Source: Glycomyces arizonensis DSM 44726
Lineage (GTDB): Bacteria > Actinomycetota > Actinomycetes > Mycobacteriales > Micromonosporaceae
Direction: 5' to 3'
NCBI RefSeq assembly: GCF_000482705.1
Contig: NZ_AXWO01000028.1
Coordinates: 17,059-81,058 of the forward strand
DNA length: 64,000 bases
A program made the position numbers and the translations under genes. Under the pieces are notes generated by a model that saw nothing but the letters and a program-made list of their open reading frames with translations, did no database searches and was not told the origin of the DNA. How positions within the stretch are numbered: position 1 is the first letter of the stretch; the number at the start of each line of letters is the position of its first letter. Below, piece by piece: positions 27,901-35,726 of the stretch.

Positions 27901-28370
27901 CGCTGCGGATCGGGGCCATCGAGCACGCCGCCGACCTGGCCGGTGCCGCCGAGGACTACGGCAACGCCATCGGGCACCCGCTGCTGATGAGCATCGCGCT
28001 GTGCCTGCGGGGCCGCTGCGCCCTGGAGGCCGGCGACCTCGACGCCGCCGAGGCCGCCGCGCGAGGCGCGCTCGCGCTCGGCACCGACGACGTCCTCGAA
28101 CCGGCCCGCGCCGCGAGCGAGGCGCTCATGGCCGACGTCGAGGCCGCCCGAGGCGACCGCGCCGGAGCGCTGCGGCGCCTGGCCGACCTGGCCGAGCACT
28201 ACGACGAGCCGTCCCTGGGGCGCCCGCGGCGGGCCATCGTGGCGCGCTACGCGCAACTGCTCGATGAGGACGGCCGCTTCGACGAGGCCAGGTGCTGGGC
28301 CGCCACCGCGCTGAAGTCCTTCGGCGAGGCGCCGGAGGCGACGGCCTGGGCCGAGGACTACGCGGCCTGA
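24993..28370 (+). CDS. zinc ribbon - class III nucleotidyl cyclase - AAA ATPase - TPR protein
   Basis: This is a multidomain signalling protein of 1125 residues, GTG start. Residues 3-22 form a zinc ribbon (CPFCSAPTVPGARYCHNCG). The cyclase domain (about 35-215) has VTVLFGDLSDFT, HVDKLTGDGLMAVFGAP and YTVIGDTVNTAARL, so the metal aspartates, the lysine, and the transition-state Asn and Arg are present and activity is plausible. An ATPase follows with Walker A (EAGMGKTRFARE) and Walker B (LVLNIDDLH). Residues from about 600 are TPR-like helical repeats. Similar proteins are common in actinobacteria and mycobacteria. The ligand is unknown. Confidence 0.9.
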   Translation: MTCPFCSAPTVPGARYCHNCGAPLSPEASAPQTERRYVTVLFGDLSDFTTWSESLDPERVSSVTDRLLAECVGAVNEFGGHVDKLTGDGLMAVFGAPLSHEDDAERAVRAGQAMQKRVRRLLKAESGGGLPIGLRIGLRSGLVVSGMQANLEYTVIGDTVNTAARLCDAASVGTIWAGEETMAATKHAAAWRRLTPVRLKGKREPVEVFQLLGLEDEPGVRASLGDTAPFIGRDTEIGRVTGRLDAVIGRGEPLILIHTAEAGMGKTRFAREVRTIATDRGARVLTVRAAPYGEGRRFGPLADMVRKAAGLRFDDDRATAEAKLRRIADGHAGHGECPLNVEVLLGLLGHGRAAAPEGPSPNGFTGRQSEAYTIPEAVAELITHLATQRPLVLNIDDLHTASADGIDALGVALAKIAGPVLVLLYGRPELTRSSGVLTRISEAEVHPLPPLAGADAARLLSEFLGGGRLPKADEERLLGFAQGNPYYLAELVTLLLEQDLLTHSGDRWRMAAGSLTGRVLSRDLAQVLGARIDALSPAARALLRAASVFGDAVPPEATQLLEKEVPGEFDRALQELLDRRMLRRRSYGGYRFVTPLLRQAAYAPIGKADAARAHAEIARWAADTELEGQSADDLVVYHAEQAVTLAREVEIESVDEVWNVLPLALEAVRKQAARAMDASEPDRAVALLNGAERLAPLSGHDRLLRGRALTRLGRTAEAEAEIEGLAIDIGLAVPGDDHDEHPSGRLFGDDFPESEAELVSQLLLLRGRLHRFKGELDDARAAWTAALALSRREGLAGPRCDAQCRIGMLDYLSGRLTEAEQRFLDAYDTAEGVGDDKRVAWALQHRAWVLVARGDFDGADEVLREAAKSFARQMDLVGRAWVRGASAFTLLMAGRFTEARRLSDVFLPIGERSGDVFAVGLLRATGAAASIALGHPEGTDAAARKSFRDFDRIDDDWGRGFAKYVRALAALRIGAIEHAADLAGAAEDYGNAIGHPLLMSIALCLRGRCALEAGDLDAAEAAARGALALGTDDVLEPARAASEALMADVEAARGDRAGALRRLADLAEHYDEPSLGRPRRAIVARYAQLLDEDGRFDEARCWAATALKSFGEAPEATAWAEDYAA

Positions 28371-28921
28371 GCGGCCCTGCGCACGAGGAGCGTTGACGAA
28401 GCGTCTCGGAGCCTCCCGGGGCGGTGTCCGAGCGTTCCGCGCCTGGAGTGCTCCGCAGACCCTGACCGGGTCCGAGCGTCCCGCGCGGGAGCGTCGACGG
28501 CCACGCGACACGGCGGCGGCGCCCGGCCGCCGAACGCCTCCGCTCCCAGAGCGCTGAGGCTGGTGCGCAGTGTGCCTGAAGTGCAAGAAGAGACGCAGCG
28601 GGTGGACGGGCGATCCGGTACGACCGCCCGTCCTCCCGCGCGCCGCACGGGGGATGAGTTCACTATGGGCTACGGCTACACCGCACAGCGGAAGCGACAT
28701 ATCAGCCGTTCGGTCAGTTGTGAATGGCTCTTCGTCCAGGCGTATACAGATTCCGAGACGCGTTGCCGTAACGTTATCGACCGAAGGTCCGACGACTCGA
28801 GACCGCAGCGAAGACCGCGCGGAGGGCACCGAGAACTGACCCGCACTCCGCCATGACCCAGGATCGACACTGCGTCAAGCCACGACTCGCAAGCGTCGCC
28901 GTGAATGGAGGATGTATCCAA
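28371..28921. other. 550-bp gene-free region before the kinase gene
   Basis: I see no supported gene here. Short open frames lack codon bias and ribosome-binding sites. The right half is less GC-rich and probably holds the kinase promoter. Confidence 0.55.
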
Positions 28922-30856
28922 GTGGACACCATCTCGTCCTACGGTGCCCCCACCGGTCCCCACCCCTCCCCGAACGCCCCGTTCTCACCGCCGGTCGGCT
29001 ACGACATCCCCCCGCGAGGCGAGACCACCGGCGGCATCCGCCGAGACTCCCACCCCGAGCTCGACCCCGAAGCGCTCCTGTCCGGCCTCGAACGGCTCAC
29101 CGGCTTCGCCGAGATCGACCGCGGCGCCTACGCCACCGTCTACAGCGCCACCCGCTTCGACGACGGCGTCGAGGTCGCCGTCAAGATCGAATCGCGCCCC
29201 CTCACCGACGAGGCCGGCCGCCAGCGGTTCCGCCACGACGTCCAGACCGCCGGGCGCGTCTCCAACCACCCCTGCGTCGTCAAGATGCTCTCCGCCGGGC
29301 TCACCCACCAGGCCCACCCGTACGTGGTCATGGAGCGGTGCCGCGGCTCTGTCGCCGACCTGCTCGACCGCTACACCACGATCCCCCCGCACCGCACGCT
29401 GGAGATCGGCATCCGCATCGCCGACGCCCTCTCGGCCGCGCACGAGGCCGGGATCGTCCACCGCGACATCAAGCCCGCGAACATCCTCATCGACGACCAC
29501 GGCCACGCCGTCCTCGCCGATTTCGCGCTGGCCTGCCAAGCGACAAATGGGCTCAGCGGTCTCGACGGGCGCGCGGCGAAGCCGCGTCCGGGCGACCCGG
29601 TCTCGACGATGGCGACGCCCGCGTACGCGCCGCTCGAGGTCTTCCAGATGCGCGAGATCGGCACCGCCGCCGACGTCTACTCCCTCGCCGCGACGCTCTA
29701 CACGATGCTCAACGGCTGCCCGCCCCGCTTCCCCTCCGACGGGGTCCTCGACATCAACGACGTCGCGGCCCTGTTCGACCAGCCCATCCCGGCGATCCCC
29801 GGTATATCGCCGCTGCTGCTGGAGATGCTGCGCACCGCGCTCATCAACAATCCGGCGGGCAGGCCCACGGCCGTCGAGTTCCGCGAGTTCCTCGCGAGCA
29901 TCCCCGAGGCCTCGACCGGGATCCTCCCGCGCGTGAACGACACGCCGCAGCAGCGCACGCCGGTCTCGCCCGCCCCGCAGGGCGTCGGCACCTACGCCGC
30001 CTACACCTCCCCGCCGGACCTCGAACCGCAGGCCGCCGTGCCCGACTCGCCGTCGACGCTGCGCCTGGCCCCCGGCAAACGCGGACGCCGGCAGCCGCCG
30101 ATGCGCGAGCCCGAGCCGCCCGCGGCCCCCGCGTACACGCCTCCGGCGCCGCGGCAGGCCCGGGCACAGGCCCCGGCGCAGGCCGCCCCGCCCGCCGCCG
30201 AGCAGAGCGACGAGGACGATCGGTGGAACTCCCTCGGCGCCTGGGGCGGCTCCAGCGAGCGCGGCACCGATTCGCGCCTGCCCGTGCCGACCTCGACGAC
30301 CGAGACCGGCATGACGCGGCGCGAGCGGCGCCTCCAGGAAGGCGGCAACGACTCGAACATGGGCCGCCTCATCGGCATGGGCATCGCCGGGCTCGTCATC
30401 GTCGGCCTGCTCGTGGTCGGCGCGATCTGGCTGTTCAGCGGCGACGAACCGGTCGACCTCGAAAGCCAGTCGATGGCCGACGACTTCGTCAAGGAGTGCT
30501 CGCTCGACCAGGCGGGCGTCGGCTGCGTGGCGGACGCGACCTGCTTCACCGCCGATGGCGAGACCCTGATCCAGGCCCAGTGCTCCGGCGCCCACGTCTG
30601 GGAGGCCTACGCGGTCGGCCAGCTCCCCGAAGGCGTCGCCGCCGACGACTACGCGGCCGCCTCGGCCGACGAGACCGTCGCCGCGGCGTGCCTGGGCGGC
30701 GAGCGCGAGGACGGCCCGCTGTCGCAGCTCATCGGCGGCGACTCGGTCGACTGGCTCACCGACGTGCACCTGCCGGGCGACGGCACCTTCATGTGCGTCG
30801 CGAAGCTCGCCGACGGCTCCGAGGCCCAAGGCGTGACGTTCGCGCGAGGCGAATAG
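28922..30856 (+). CDS. membrane Ser/Thr protein kinase with Cys-rich outer domain
   Basis: This protein has 644 residues from the GTG at 28922 (GGAGG ten bases upstream). The kinase domain (about 40-320) has VAVKIE lysine and HRDIKPANILID. The glycine loop is unusual (GAYATVYSA), the DFG motif reads DFA (LADFALAC), and APE reads APLE. A Pro/Ala-rich linker follows, then one membrane helix (MGIAGLVIVGLLVVGAIWLF) and an outer domain with six cysteines resembling the septum-formation-like domain (CSGAHVWEAYAVGQLP). Magnesium binding still seems possible because the Asp remains. Confidence 0.88.
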   Translation: MDTISSYGAPTGPHPSPNAPFSPPVGYDIPPRGETTGGIRRDSHPELDPEALLSGLERLTGFAEIDRGAYATVYSATRFDDGVEVAVKIESRPLTDEAGRQRFRHDVQTAGRVSNHPCVVKMLSAGLTHQAHPYVVMERCRGSVADLLDRYTTIPPHRTLEIGIRIADALSAAHEAGIVHRDIKPANILIDDHGHAVLADFALACQATNGLSGLDGRAAKPRPGDPVSTMATPAYAPLEVFQMREIGTAADVYSLAATLYTMLNGCPPRFPSDGVLDINDVAALFDQPIPAIPGISPLLLEMLRTALINNPAGRPTAVEFREFLASIPEASTGILPRVNDTPQQRTPVSPAPQGVGTYAAYTSPPDLEPQAAVPDSPSTLRLAPGKRGRRQPPMREPEPPAAPAYTPPAPRQARAQAPAQAAPPAAEQSDEDDRWNSLGAWGGSSERGTDSRLPVPTSTTETGMTRRERRLQEGGNDSNMGRLIGMGIAGLVIVGLLVVGAIWLFSGDEPVDLESQSMADDFVKECSLDQAGVGCVADATCFTADGETLIQAQCSGAHVWEAYAVGQLPEGVAADDYAAASADETVAAACLGGEREDGPLSQLIGGDSVDWLTDVHLPGDGTFMCVAKLADGSEAQGVTFARGE

Positions 30857-30859
30857 GGA

Positions 30860-30890
30860 AGGGCCCGGCGCCTCGCAGTGAGGCACCGGG
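30860..30890. terminator. bidirectional hairpin between kinase and nrdB
   Basis: GGCCCGG pairs with CCGGGCC and GCCTC with GAGGC around a five-base loop, with one mismatch. It lies between two convergent genes. Confidence 0.75.
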
Positions 30891-30928
30891 CCGATCGGGC
30901 ATACCGGGGAGAAAAAGGTATGTCCTCC

Positions 30929-31924
30929 TTAGAACTCCTCGTCGAGGTCGACCTTGCCCTCCACGGCCACTTGGTAGGCGGTCGGCCTGCGCTCGAAGAA
31001 GTTCGTCAGCTCCTGGACGTCCTGCAGCGCCATGAACGGGAACGGGTTCGCAGACTCCCAGCGCTTCGGCATCCCGAGGCGCACGAGCCGCTGGTCGGCG
31101 GCGTACTCGAGGTACGAGCGCATGTCCGCGACGGTCATGCCCGGCATGCCCTCGCCTATGAGGTCCTCGGCGAACTGGAGTTCGGCGTCCACGGCCTCCT
31201 CCAGCATCGCCGTCACCTGCCGCCGCATCTCGTCGTCGAACAGCTCCGGCTCCTCCTGGCGGACCACGTCGACGACGCTGAACGCGAAGTTCATGTGGCA
31301 CGACTCGTCGCGGAACACCCAGTTCGTGCCGGTCGCGAGCCCGTCGAGCAGGCCGCGGCTGCGCAACCAGTACACATAGGCGAAGGCCCCGTAGAAGAAC
31401 AGGCCCTCGATGCAGGCGGCGAAGCAGATGAGGTTGAGCAGGAACTTGCGCCGGTCCTCGCCGGTCTTCAGCTCCTGCATGTCGAAGACCTCGTCGATCC
31501 ACTTGAAGCAGAAGTCGGCCTTGCGCTTGATCGACGGGATGTTGTTGACCGCGTCGAACGCCTTGGCCCGCTCGTCCGGGTCGGGCAGGTACGTGTCGAG
31601 CAGCGTCAGGTAGAACTGGACGTGCACGGCCTCCTCGAACAGCTGCCGCGACAGGTACAGGCGGCCTTCCGGCGAGTTCACGTGCTGGTAGAGGTTGAGC
31701 ACGAGGTTGTTCGCCACGATCGTGTCGCCGGTGGCGAAGAACGCGACGAGCCGGTGGATCAGGTGCTGTTCCTGCGGCGTGAACTTCGCCAGGTCGGCCA
31801 GGTCGGAGGCGAGGTCCACCTCCTCGACGGTCCAGGTGTTGCGGATGGCGGCCCGGTACTGCTCGTAGAAGTCCGGGTATTTCATCGGTCGCAGGGTCAG
31901 GTTCATACCTGGGTCGAGCAGCAT
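30929..31924 (-). CDS. nrdB: class Ia ribonucleotide reductase beta subunit
   Basis: This is the radical-generating subunit, 331 residues. The di-iron ligands are recognisable: Asp in EEVDLASD, the EExxH of LFEEAVHVQFY, the glutamate in ACIEGLFFYGAF, and DESCHMNF. The tyrosine four residues after the EEAVH histidine corresponds to the radical Tyr122 of E. coli NrdB, so a tyrosyl-radical enzyme is predicted. nrdA lies upstream on the same strand, 79 bp away. RBS GAAAGGA. Confidence 0.95.
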   Translation of the reverse strand: MLLDPGMNLTLRPMKYPDFYEQYRAAIRNTWTVEEVDLASDLADLAKFTPQEQHLIHRLVAFFATGDTIVANNLVLNLYQHVNSPEGRLYLSRQLFEEAVHVQFYLTLLDTYLPDPDERAKAFDAVNNIPSIKRKADFCFKWIDEVFDMQELKTGEDRRKFLLNLICFAACIEGLFFYGAFAYVYWLRSRGLLDGLATGTNWVFRDESCHMNFAFSVVDVVRQEEPELFDDEMRRQVTAMLEEAVDAELQFAEDLIGEGMPGMTVADMRSYLEYAADQRLVRLGMPKRWESANPFPFMALQDVQELTNFFERRPTAYQVAVEGKVDLDEEF

Positions 31925-32003
31925 CGATGGGTCCTTTCAGTACGGTGTGAGCATTCTGGCGGCGGAGCGGGGGAGCGCCTGCGAGCGGCGCTCCCCGCGC
32001 CGA

Positions 32004-34358
32004 TTACTGGCAGGCTTCGCAGCTCTCCGGGTTCTCCAGCGAGCAGGCGACGTCCTCGGCGGCCGCCTGGGGCTCGGCCTGGCCCACGGTGGTCTGGTTG
32101 ATCCGCGTGGCCGGCCGGCTCCGCAGGTAGTACGTGGTCTTCAGACCCTGCTGCCAGGCGTAGCGGTACATCGAGGAGAGCTTCCCGATGGTCGGCTGGG
32201 CCTGGAACAGGTTGAGCGACTGGGCCTGGTCGATGAACGGCGTGCGCGCGGCGGCGAGGTCGATGAGCGCGCGCTGCGGCAGCTCCCAGGCGGTGCGGTA
32301 GCGCAGGCGGATGTCCGCCGGGATCGCCTCGATCCCCTGGATCGAGCCGTCGGCGACCAGGACGGCCTGGCGCAGCGCCTCGCTCCACAGGCCCCGCTCC
32401 TTGAGCTCGGCGATGAGGTGCCGGTTGACCTGGAGGAACTCGCCCGAGAGCGTCTCGCGCTTGAAGACGTTGGAGACGACCGGCTCGATGCACTCGGCGC
32501 AGCCCGCGATCGAGGCGATCGTCGCGGTCGGCGCGATCGCGATCATGAGCGAGTTCCGCAGCCCGCTCTCGGCGATCGCCTCGCGCACCGCGGCCCAACG
32601 CTCGGGCAGCGTGACGCGGGCGCCGTCCCAGTGGTCGAGGTGCAGGACGCCGCCCGCGGCGCGCGTCTCGTGGAAGCTCGGGTGGGCGCCGAGCTCGTCG
32701 GCCAGCCGCGCCGAGGTCTCGAACGCCACGATCGCGATCCGCTCGGCGATCGCGGTCGACAGCGCCAGTGCCTCCGGCGAGTCGAACGCGAGCTTCAGCT
32801 TGAAGAACACGTCGGCCAGTCCCATGCAGCCCAGGCCGATCGGCCGCCACTTGCGGTTGGCCTTCTCTGCCTCGGCGGTCGGGTAGAAGCCGAGGTCGAT
32901 GGTGCGGTCGAGGAACTTGACGGCGGTGCGGACGGTGTCCTCCAGCCGCTCGAAGTCGAAGCCGTCGGCCGTGCAGTGCTCGGCGAGGTTGACGCTGCCG
33001 AGGTTGCACACGGCGGTCTCGGCGTCGCTGGTGACCTCGAGGATCTCGGTGCACAGGTTCGACAGGTGGATGACGTTCTCGCTGTCGGCGGTCTGGTTCG
33101 AGGTGCGGTTCGCGGTGTCGGAGAACGTCATCCAGCCGTTGCCGGTCTGCGCCAGCGTGCGCATCATGCGCCCGTACAGCTCCCGGGCGGCGATGGTCTT
33201 GCGGGCCTTCCCGCCGGCCTCGGCCGCCCGGTACGCGGCGTCGAACGCCTCCCCCCACAAATCGGTGAGCTCGGGGACCTCCTTCGGGTCGAACAGCGAC
33301 CACTGGGCGTCGGCCTCGACGCGGCGCATGAACTCGTCGGGCACCCAGTTCGCCAGGTTCAGGTTGTGGGTGCGGCGGTCCTCGGAGCCGGTGTTGTCGC
33401 GCAGCTCCAGGAACTCCTCGACGTCGGCGTGCCACGTCGGCAGGTACACGCACGCGGCGCCCTTGCGCCGCCCGCCCTGGTTGACCGCGGCGACCGAGGA
33501 GTCGAGCGTGCGCAGCCACGGCACGATCCCGTTCGAGTGGCCGTTGGTCCCGCGGATGAGCGAGCCCCTGGACCGCACGCGCGCCCAGGAGATGCCGATG
33601 CCCCCCGCGTACTTCGACAGCCGCGCCACCTGGCTGTAGCGCTCGTAGATCGAGTCGAGCTCGTCCTTCGGGGAGTCCAGCAGGAAGCACGAGGACAGCT
33701 GCGCCCGCTTCGTCCCGGAGTTGAACAGCGTGGGGGAGGACGGCAGGTAGGCCAGCTGGGAGAGCAGGCGGTACAGCTCGGCGGCCTCGGCCACCGTCCG
33801 GCTCAGGCCGCAGGCGACGCGGAGCATGAAGTGCTGGGGCCGCTCCAGGACGGTGCGGCGCTCGGGGTGGCGCAGCAGGTAGCGGTCGTAGACGGTGCGC
33901 AGCCCGAAGTACTCGAACCGGTCGTCGGCGCCCTCGTCGATGACGGCGTCGAGCTCGGGGCCGTGCGCGTCGACGAAGGCGACCAGCTCGGCCGACAGCA
34001 GCCCGTTGTCGCGGCAGGCGCCGATCGAGGCGGTGAAGGACGTGACGCCTTCGGCGGCGGTCTCCTCGGCGATGTGCTCGGCCATCAGCCGGGCGGCGAG
34101 CTTGGAGTAGGTCGGCTCGGAGGCGACGGTGGCCGAGGCGATCTCGATGGCGCGTTCGCGCAGGTCGGTGAGCGTGGCACCGGGCCAGACGCCGCCTTGG
34201 ACCTGCGCGGCGACGCGCTCGGCGTCGACGTCGCCGAGTCCGACCGCGCAGGCGCGGATCCTCGCGGCGACGGAGGCGGCGGCATCGCCGCCCGCTGGCA
34301 TGCCCCGCTGTGCCGGAGCGGTGGTGGTGGCGGATGTCGTGGTGGCGAGCCCGGTCAT
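32004..34358 (-). CDS. nrdA: class Ia ribonucleotide reductase alpha subunit
   Basis: This is the catalytic subunit that reduces ribonucleotides to deoxyribonucleotides, 784 residues from the ATG at 34358 (AGGGGA upstream). The active-site cysteines are present: SSCFLLD, the N-L-C-T-E triad in LSNLCTEI and AVCNLGS. The radical-path tyrosines are in KTTYYLRSR and the C-terminal swing-arm pair is CEACQ. An N-terminal ATP-cone-like region (about residues 20-110) suggests allosteric activity control. Candidate NrdR boxes lie about 107-154 bp upstream. nrdAB (class Ia) rather than nrdEF is notable for an actinobacterium. Confidence 0.95.
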   Translation of the reverse strand: MTGLATTTSATTTAPAQRGMPAGGDAAASVAARIRACAVGLGDVDAERVAAQVQGGVWPGATLTDLRERAIEIASATVASEPTYSKLAARLMAEHIAEETAAEGVTSFTASIGACRDNGLLSAELVAFVDAHGPELDAVIDEGADDRFEYFGLRTVYDRYLLRHPERRTVLERPQHFMLRVACGLSRTVAEAAELYRLLSQLAYLPSSPTLFNSGTKRAQLSSCFLLDSPKDELDSIYERYSQVARLSKYAGGIGISWARVRSRGSLIRGTNGHSNGIVPWLRTLDSSVAAVNQGGRRKGAACVYLPTWHADVEEFLELRDNTGSEDRRTHNLNLANWVPDEFMRRVEADAQWSLFDPKEVPELTDLWGEAFDAAYRAAEAGGKARKTIAARELYGRMMRTLAQTGNGWMTFSDTANRTSNQTADSENVIHLSNLCTEILEVTSDAETAVCNLGSVNLAEHCTADGFDFERLEDTVRTAVKFLDRTIDLGFYPTAEAEKANRKWRPIGLGCMGLADVFFKLKLAFDSPEALALSTAIAERIAIVAFETSARLADELGAHPSFHETRAAGGVLHLDHWDGARVTLPERWAAVREAIAESGLRNSLMIAIAPTATIASIAGCAECIEPVVSNVFKRETLSGEFLQVNRHLIAELKERGLWSEALRQAVLVADGSIQGIEAIPADIRLRYRTAWELPQRALIDLAAARTPFIDQAQSLNLFQAQPTIGKLSSMYRYAWQQGLKTTYYLRSRPATRINQTTVGQAEPQAAAEDVACSLENPESCEACQ

Positions 34359-34464
34359 CTCTGCGTCCCCTCGTGACGTGCGATTCGCGTGAAGCGGCGG
34401 GCCCGAAGCGGCCGCGGATTCGCGGTGGGAAGCGAACGCGGCGATGTCGGCCCGACAGAGGGGA

Positions 34465-34512
34465 ATCATACATGTTGTGGTCGGCTAGTGGCGTCGCCCC
34501 AACATGTTGCGT
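34465..34512 (-). promoter_or_regulatory. pair of candidate NrdR boxes upstream of nrdA
   Basis: Two ACATGTTG cores lie with centres 32 bp apart, about three helical turns, which is the known geometry of paired NrdR sites. On the minus strand they read ACGCAACATGTTGGGG and CCACAACATGTATGAT. Each matches about 10 of 16 positions of the NrdR consensus. Confidence 0.55.
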
Positions 34513-34720
34513 TTCATCGGTGTTTCGGCGCGTGTAACCGCAGCGTGTCCGCTAGGCTCGGAGGTTTCGGCGGAGTCAGCCTATGTCCGGACGCCGACGC
34601 TTCGGCCGATGAACCGCCGACCCGAACGCGGGTGTGATCTTCCCCCGCCAAACCGGATGCGGCGGGCCGCCGACCGCCTGGTAGCATCGATCCGGTTCCG
34701 CGTTCAGCGGATCACGATTT

Positions 34721-34796
34721 GCCTCCGTAGCTCAGTGGATAGAGCACTGGTTTCCGGGACCAGGTGTCGCAGGTTCGAATCCTGCCGGGGGCGCCA
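34721..34796 (+). tRNA. tRNA-Arg (anticodon CCG), CCA encoded
   Basis: The acceptor stem GCCTCCG pairs with CGGGGGC. The D arm is GCTCAGTGGATAGAGC, the anticodon arm is CTGGT-TTCCGGG-ACCAG and the T arm contains GGTTCGAATCC. The CCA end is in the DNA at 34794-34796. It reads CGG codons. Confidence 0.97.
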
Positions 34797-34875
34797 CACA
34801 GACCTGCGCGGCATGGAGTGTCGCAGGTTCTCCGCGGTGAAGCCGCGCAGAGGCGCAGCCCGCGGGGACGCCGCG

Positions 34876-34907
34876 AAGACCATCTACGTCCGTAGGTGGT
34901 CTTTTTT
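34876..34907 (+). terminator. intrinsic terminator after tRNA-Arg
   Basis: AAGACCATCTACG pairs with CGTAGGTGGTCTT (one G-T pair) and runs straight into six T residues. It is the best U-tract terminator in the window. Confidence 0.9.
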
Positions 34908-35060
34908 GCGTCCCAGGAGGATGCAAGACGCATGAGGCCCATATGGCCGAAGCGCTCAGCGCCCAGCCCGCCCCCGGCGCAGCGGCGAGGGGCCAGAAGG
35001 TGGCTGCGGGTGTCTTCCGTCGGCGGGGCGGCGGGCATGCCAGTGGGGGCGCGGTGCCAA

Positions 35061-35066
35061 TAGGAT
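35061..35066 (+). promoter_or_regulatory. -10-like TAGGAT for a leaderless lprG-like mRNA
   Basis: TAGGAT, six bases, then the ATG at 35073, without a Shine-Dalgarno. Confidence 0.5.
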
Positions 35067-35072
35067 TCAGGC

Positions 35073-35726
35073 ATGAGACTGATTCCCCTCGCGGCCGCCG
35101 CCTCGGCGGTGCTGGCGCTCGCGGCCTGCTCCGGGTCCGGCGAGGCGCCGCCCGCCGACGAGACGCTGCCGGACGCCGCCGCGGCCATGGCCGAGGTCGA
35201 GAACGTGCGGTTCACCCTGGCGGTGGACGGCCAGGTGGAGGGCCTCGAGATCACCTCCGCCGACGGGGTGGTCACCTCCGGCGGCGACGCCGAGGGCACC
35301 GGCGTCATCACCGCCATGGGCATGGACGTCGAAGTGTCCTATGTGATCCTCGGCGAGGACGCCTACGTCAAGGGCTTCACCGGCGACTACCAGCAGATCC
35401 CCGTCGGCGACGAGATGCTGCCGTACAACCCGACGATCCTGCTGTCCCCCGACCAGGGCATCGCGGCCCTGCTGAAGGCCTACGACAGCGCCGAGCCGCA
35501 GGGAACCGAGGAGGTCGGCGGCACCGACGCCTACCGCTACGAGGTCACGTTCGACCCGCAGGTGTTCGCCGAGTTCATTCCCGCCGAAGGGGACTGGAAC
35601 ACCGCCACCGTGTGGTTCGACCAGGAGACCTCGCGCGTGGTCAAGGCCGAGTTCAAGCAGGGCGACTCGACCGTGACGCTCACGTTCGACGACTACGACG
35701 ACTCGGTCGACATTGAAGCCCCCTGA
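35073..35726 (+). CDS. LppX/LprAFG-family lipoprotein (LprG-like)
   Basis: This lipoprotein of 217 residues has a signal peptide and lipobox (VLALAACSGSG, Cys19). The mature part is the beta-rich LppX_LprAFG fold with a lipid-binding cavity: FTLAVDGQVEGLEITSADGVVT, YVILGEDAYVKG and TVWFDQETSRVVKAEF. The MFS exporter gene overlaps its end, exactly as in the lprG-p55 operon of mycobacteria, which moves triacylglycerides and glycolipids to the outer envelope. That function is an inference from family and synteny. Confidence 0.88.
   Translation: MRLIPLAAAASAVLALAACSGSGEAPPADETLPDAAAAMAEVENVRFTLAVDGQVEGLEITSADGVVTSGGDAEGTGVITAMGMDVEVSYVILGEDAYVKGFTGDYQQIPVGDEMLPYNPTILLSPDQGIAALLKAYDSAEPQGTEEVGGTDAYRYEVTFDPQVFAEFIPAEGDWNTATVWFDQETSRVVKAEFKQGDSTVTLTFDDYDDSVDIEAP

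Noticed and set aside
25011..28829. 1272-codon open frame antisense to the cyclase gene
   Set aside because: It is caused by GC-rich third positions on the other strand. No domain is recognisable and all cyclase motifs lie on the plus strand.
34764..34833. 13-bp repeat of part of tRNA-Arg (GTGTCGCAGGTTC) just downstream, as a possible attachment site
   Set aside because: It is short, lies only 57 bp away, and no integrase or foreign gene block is present. It is probably chance or a small local copy.
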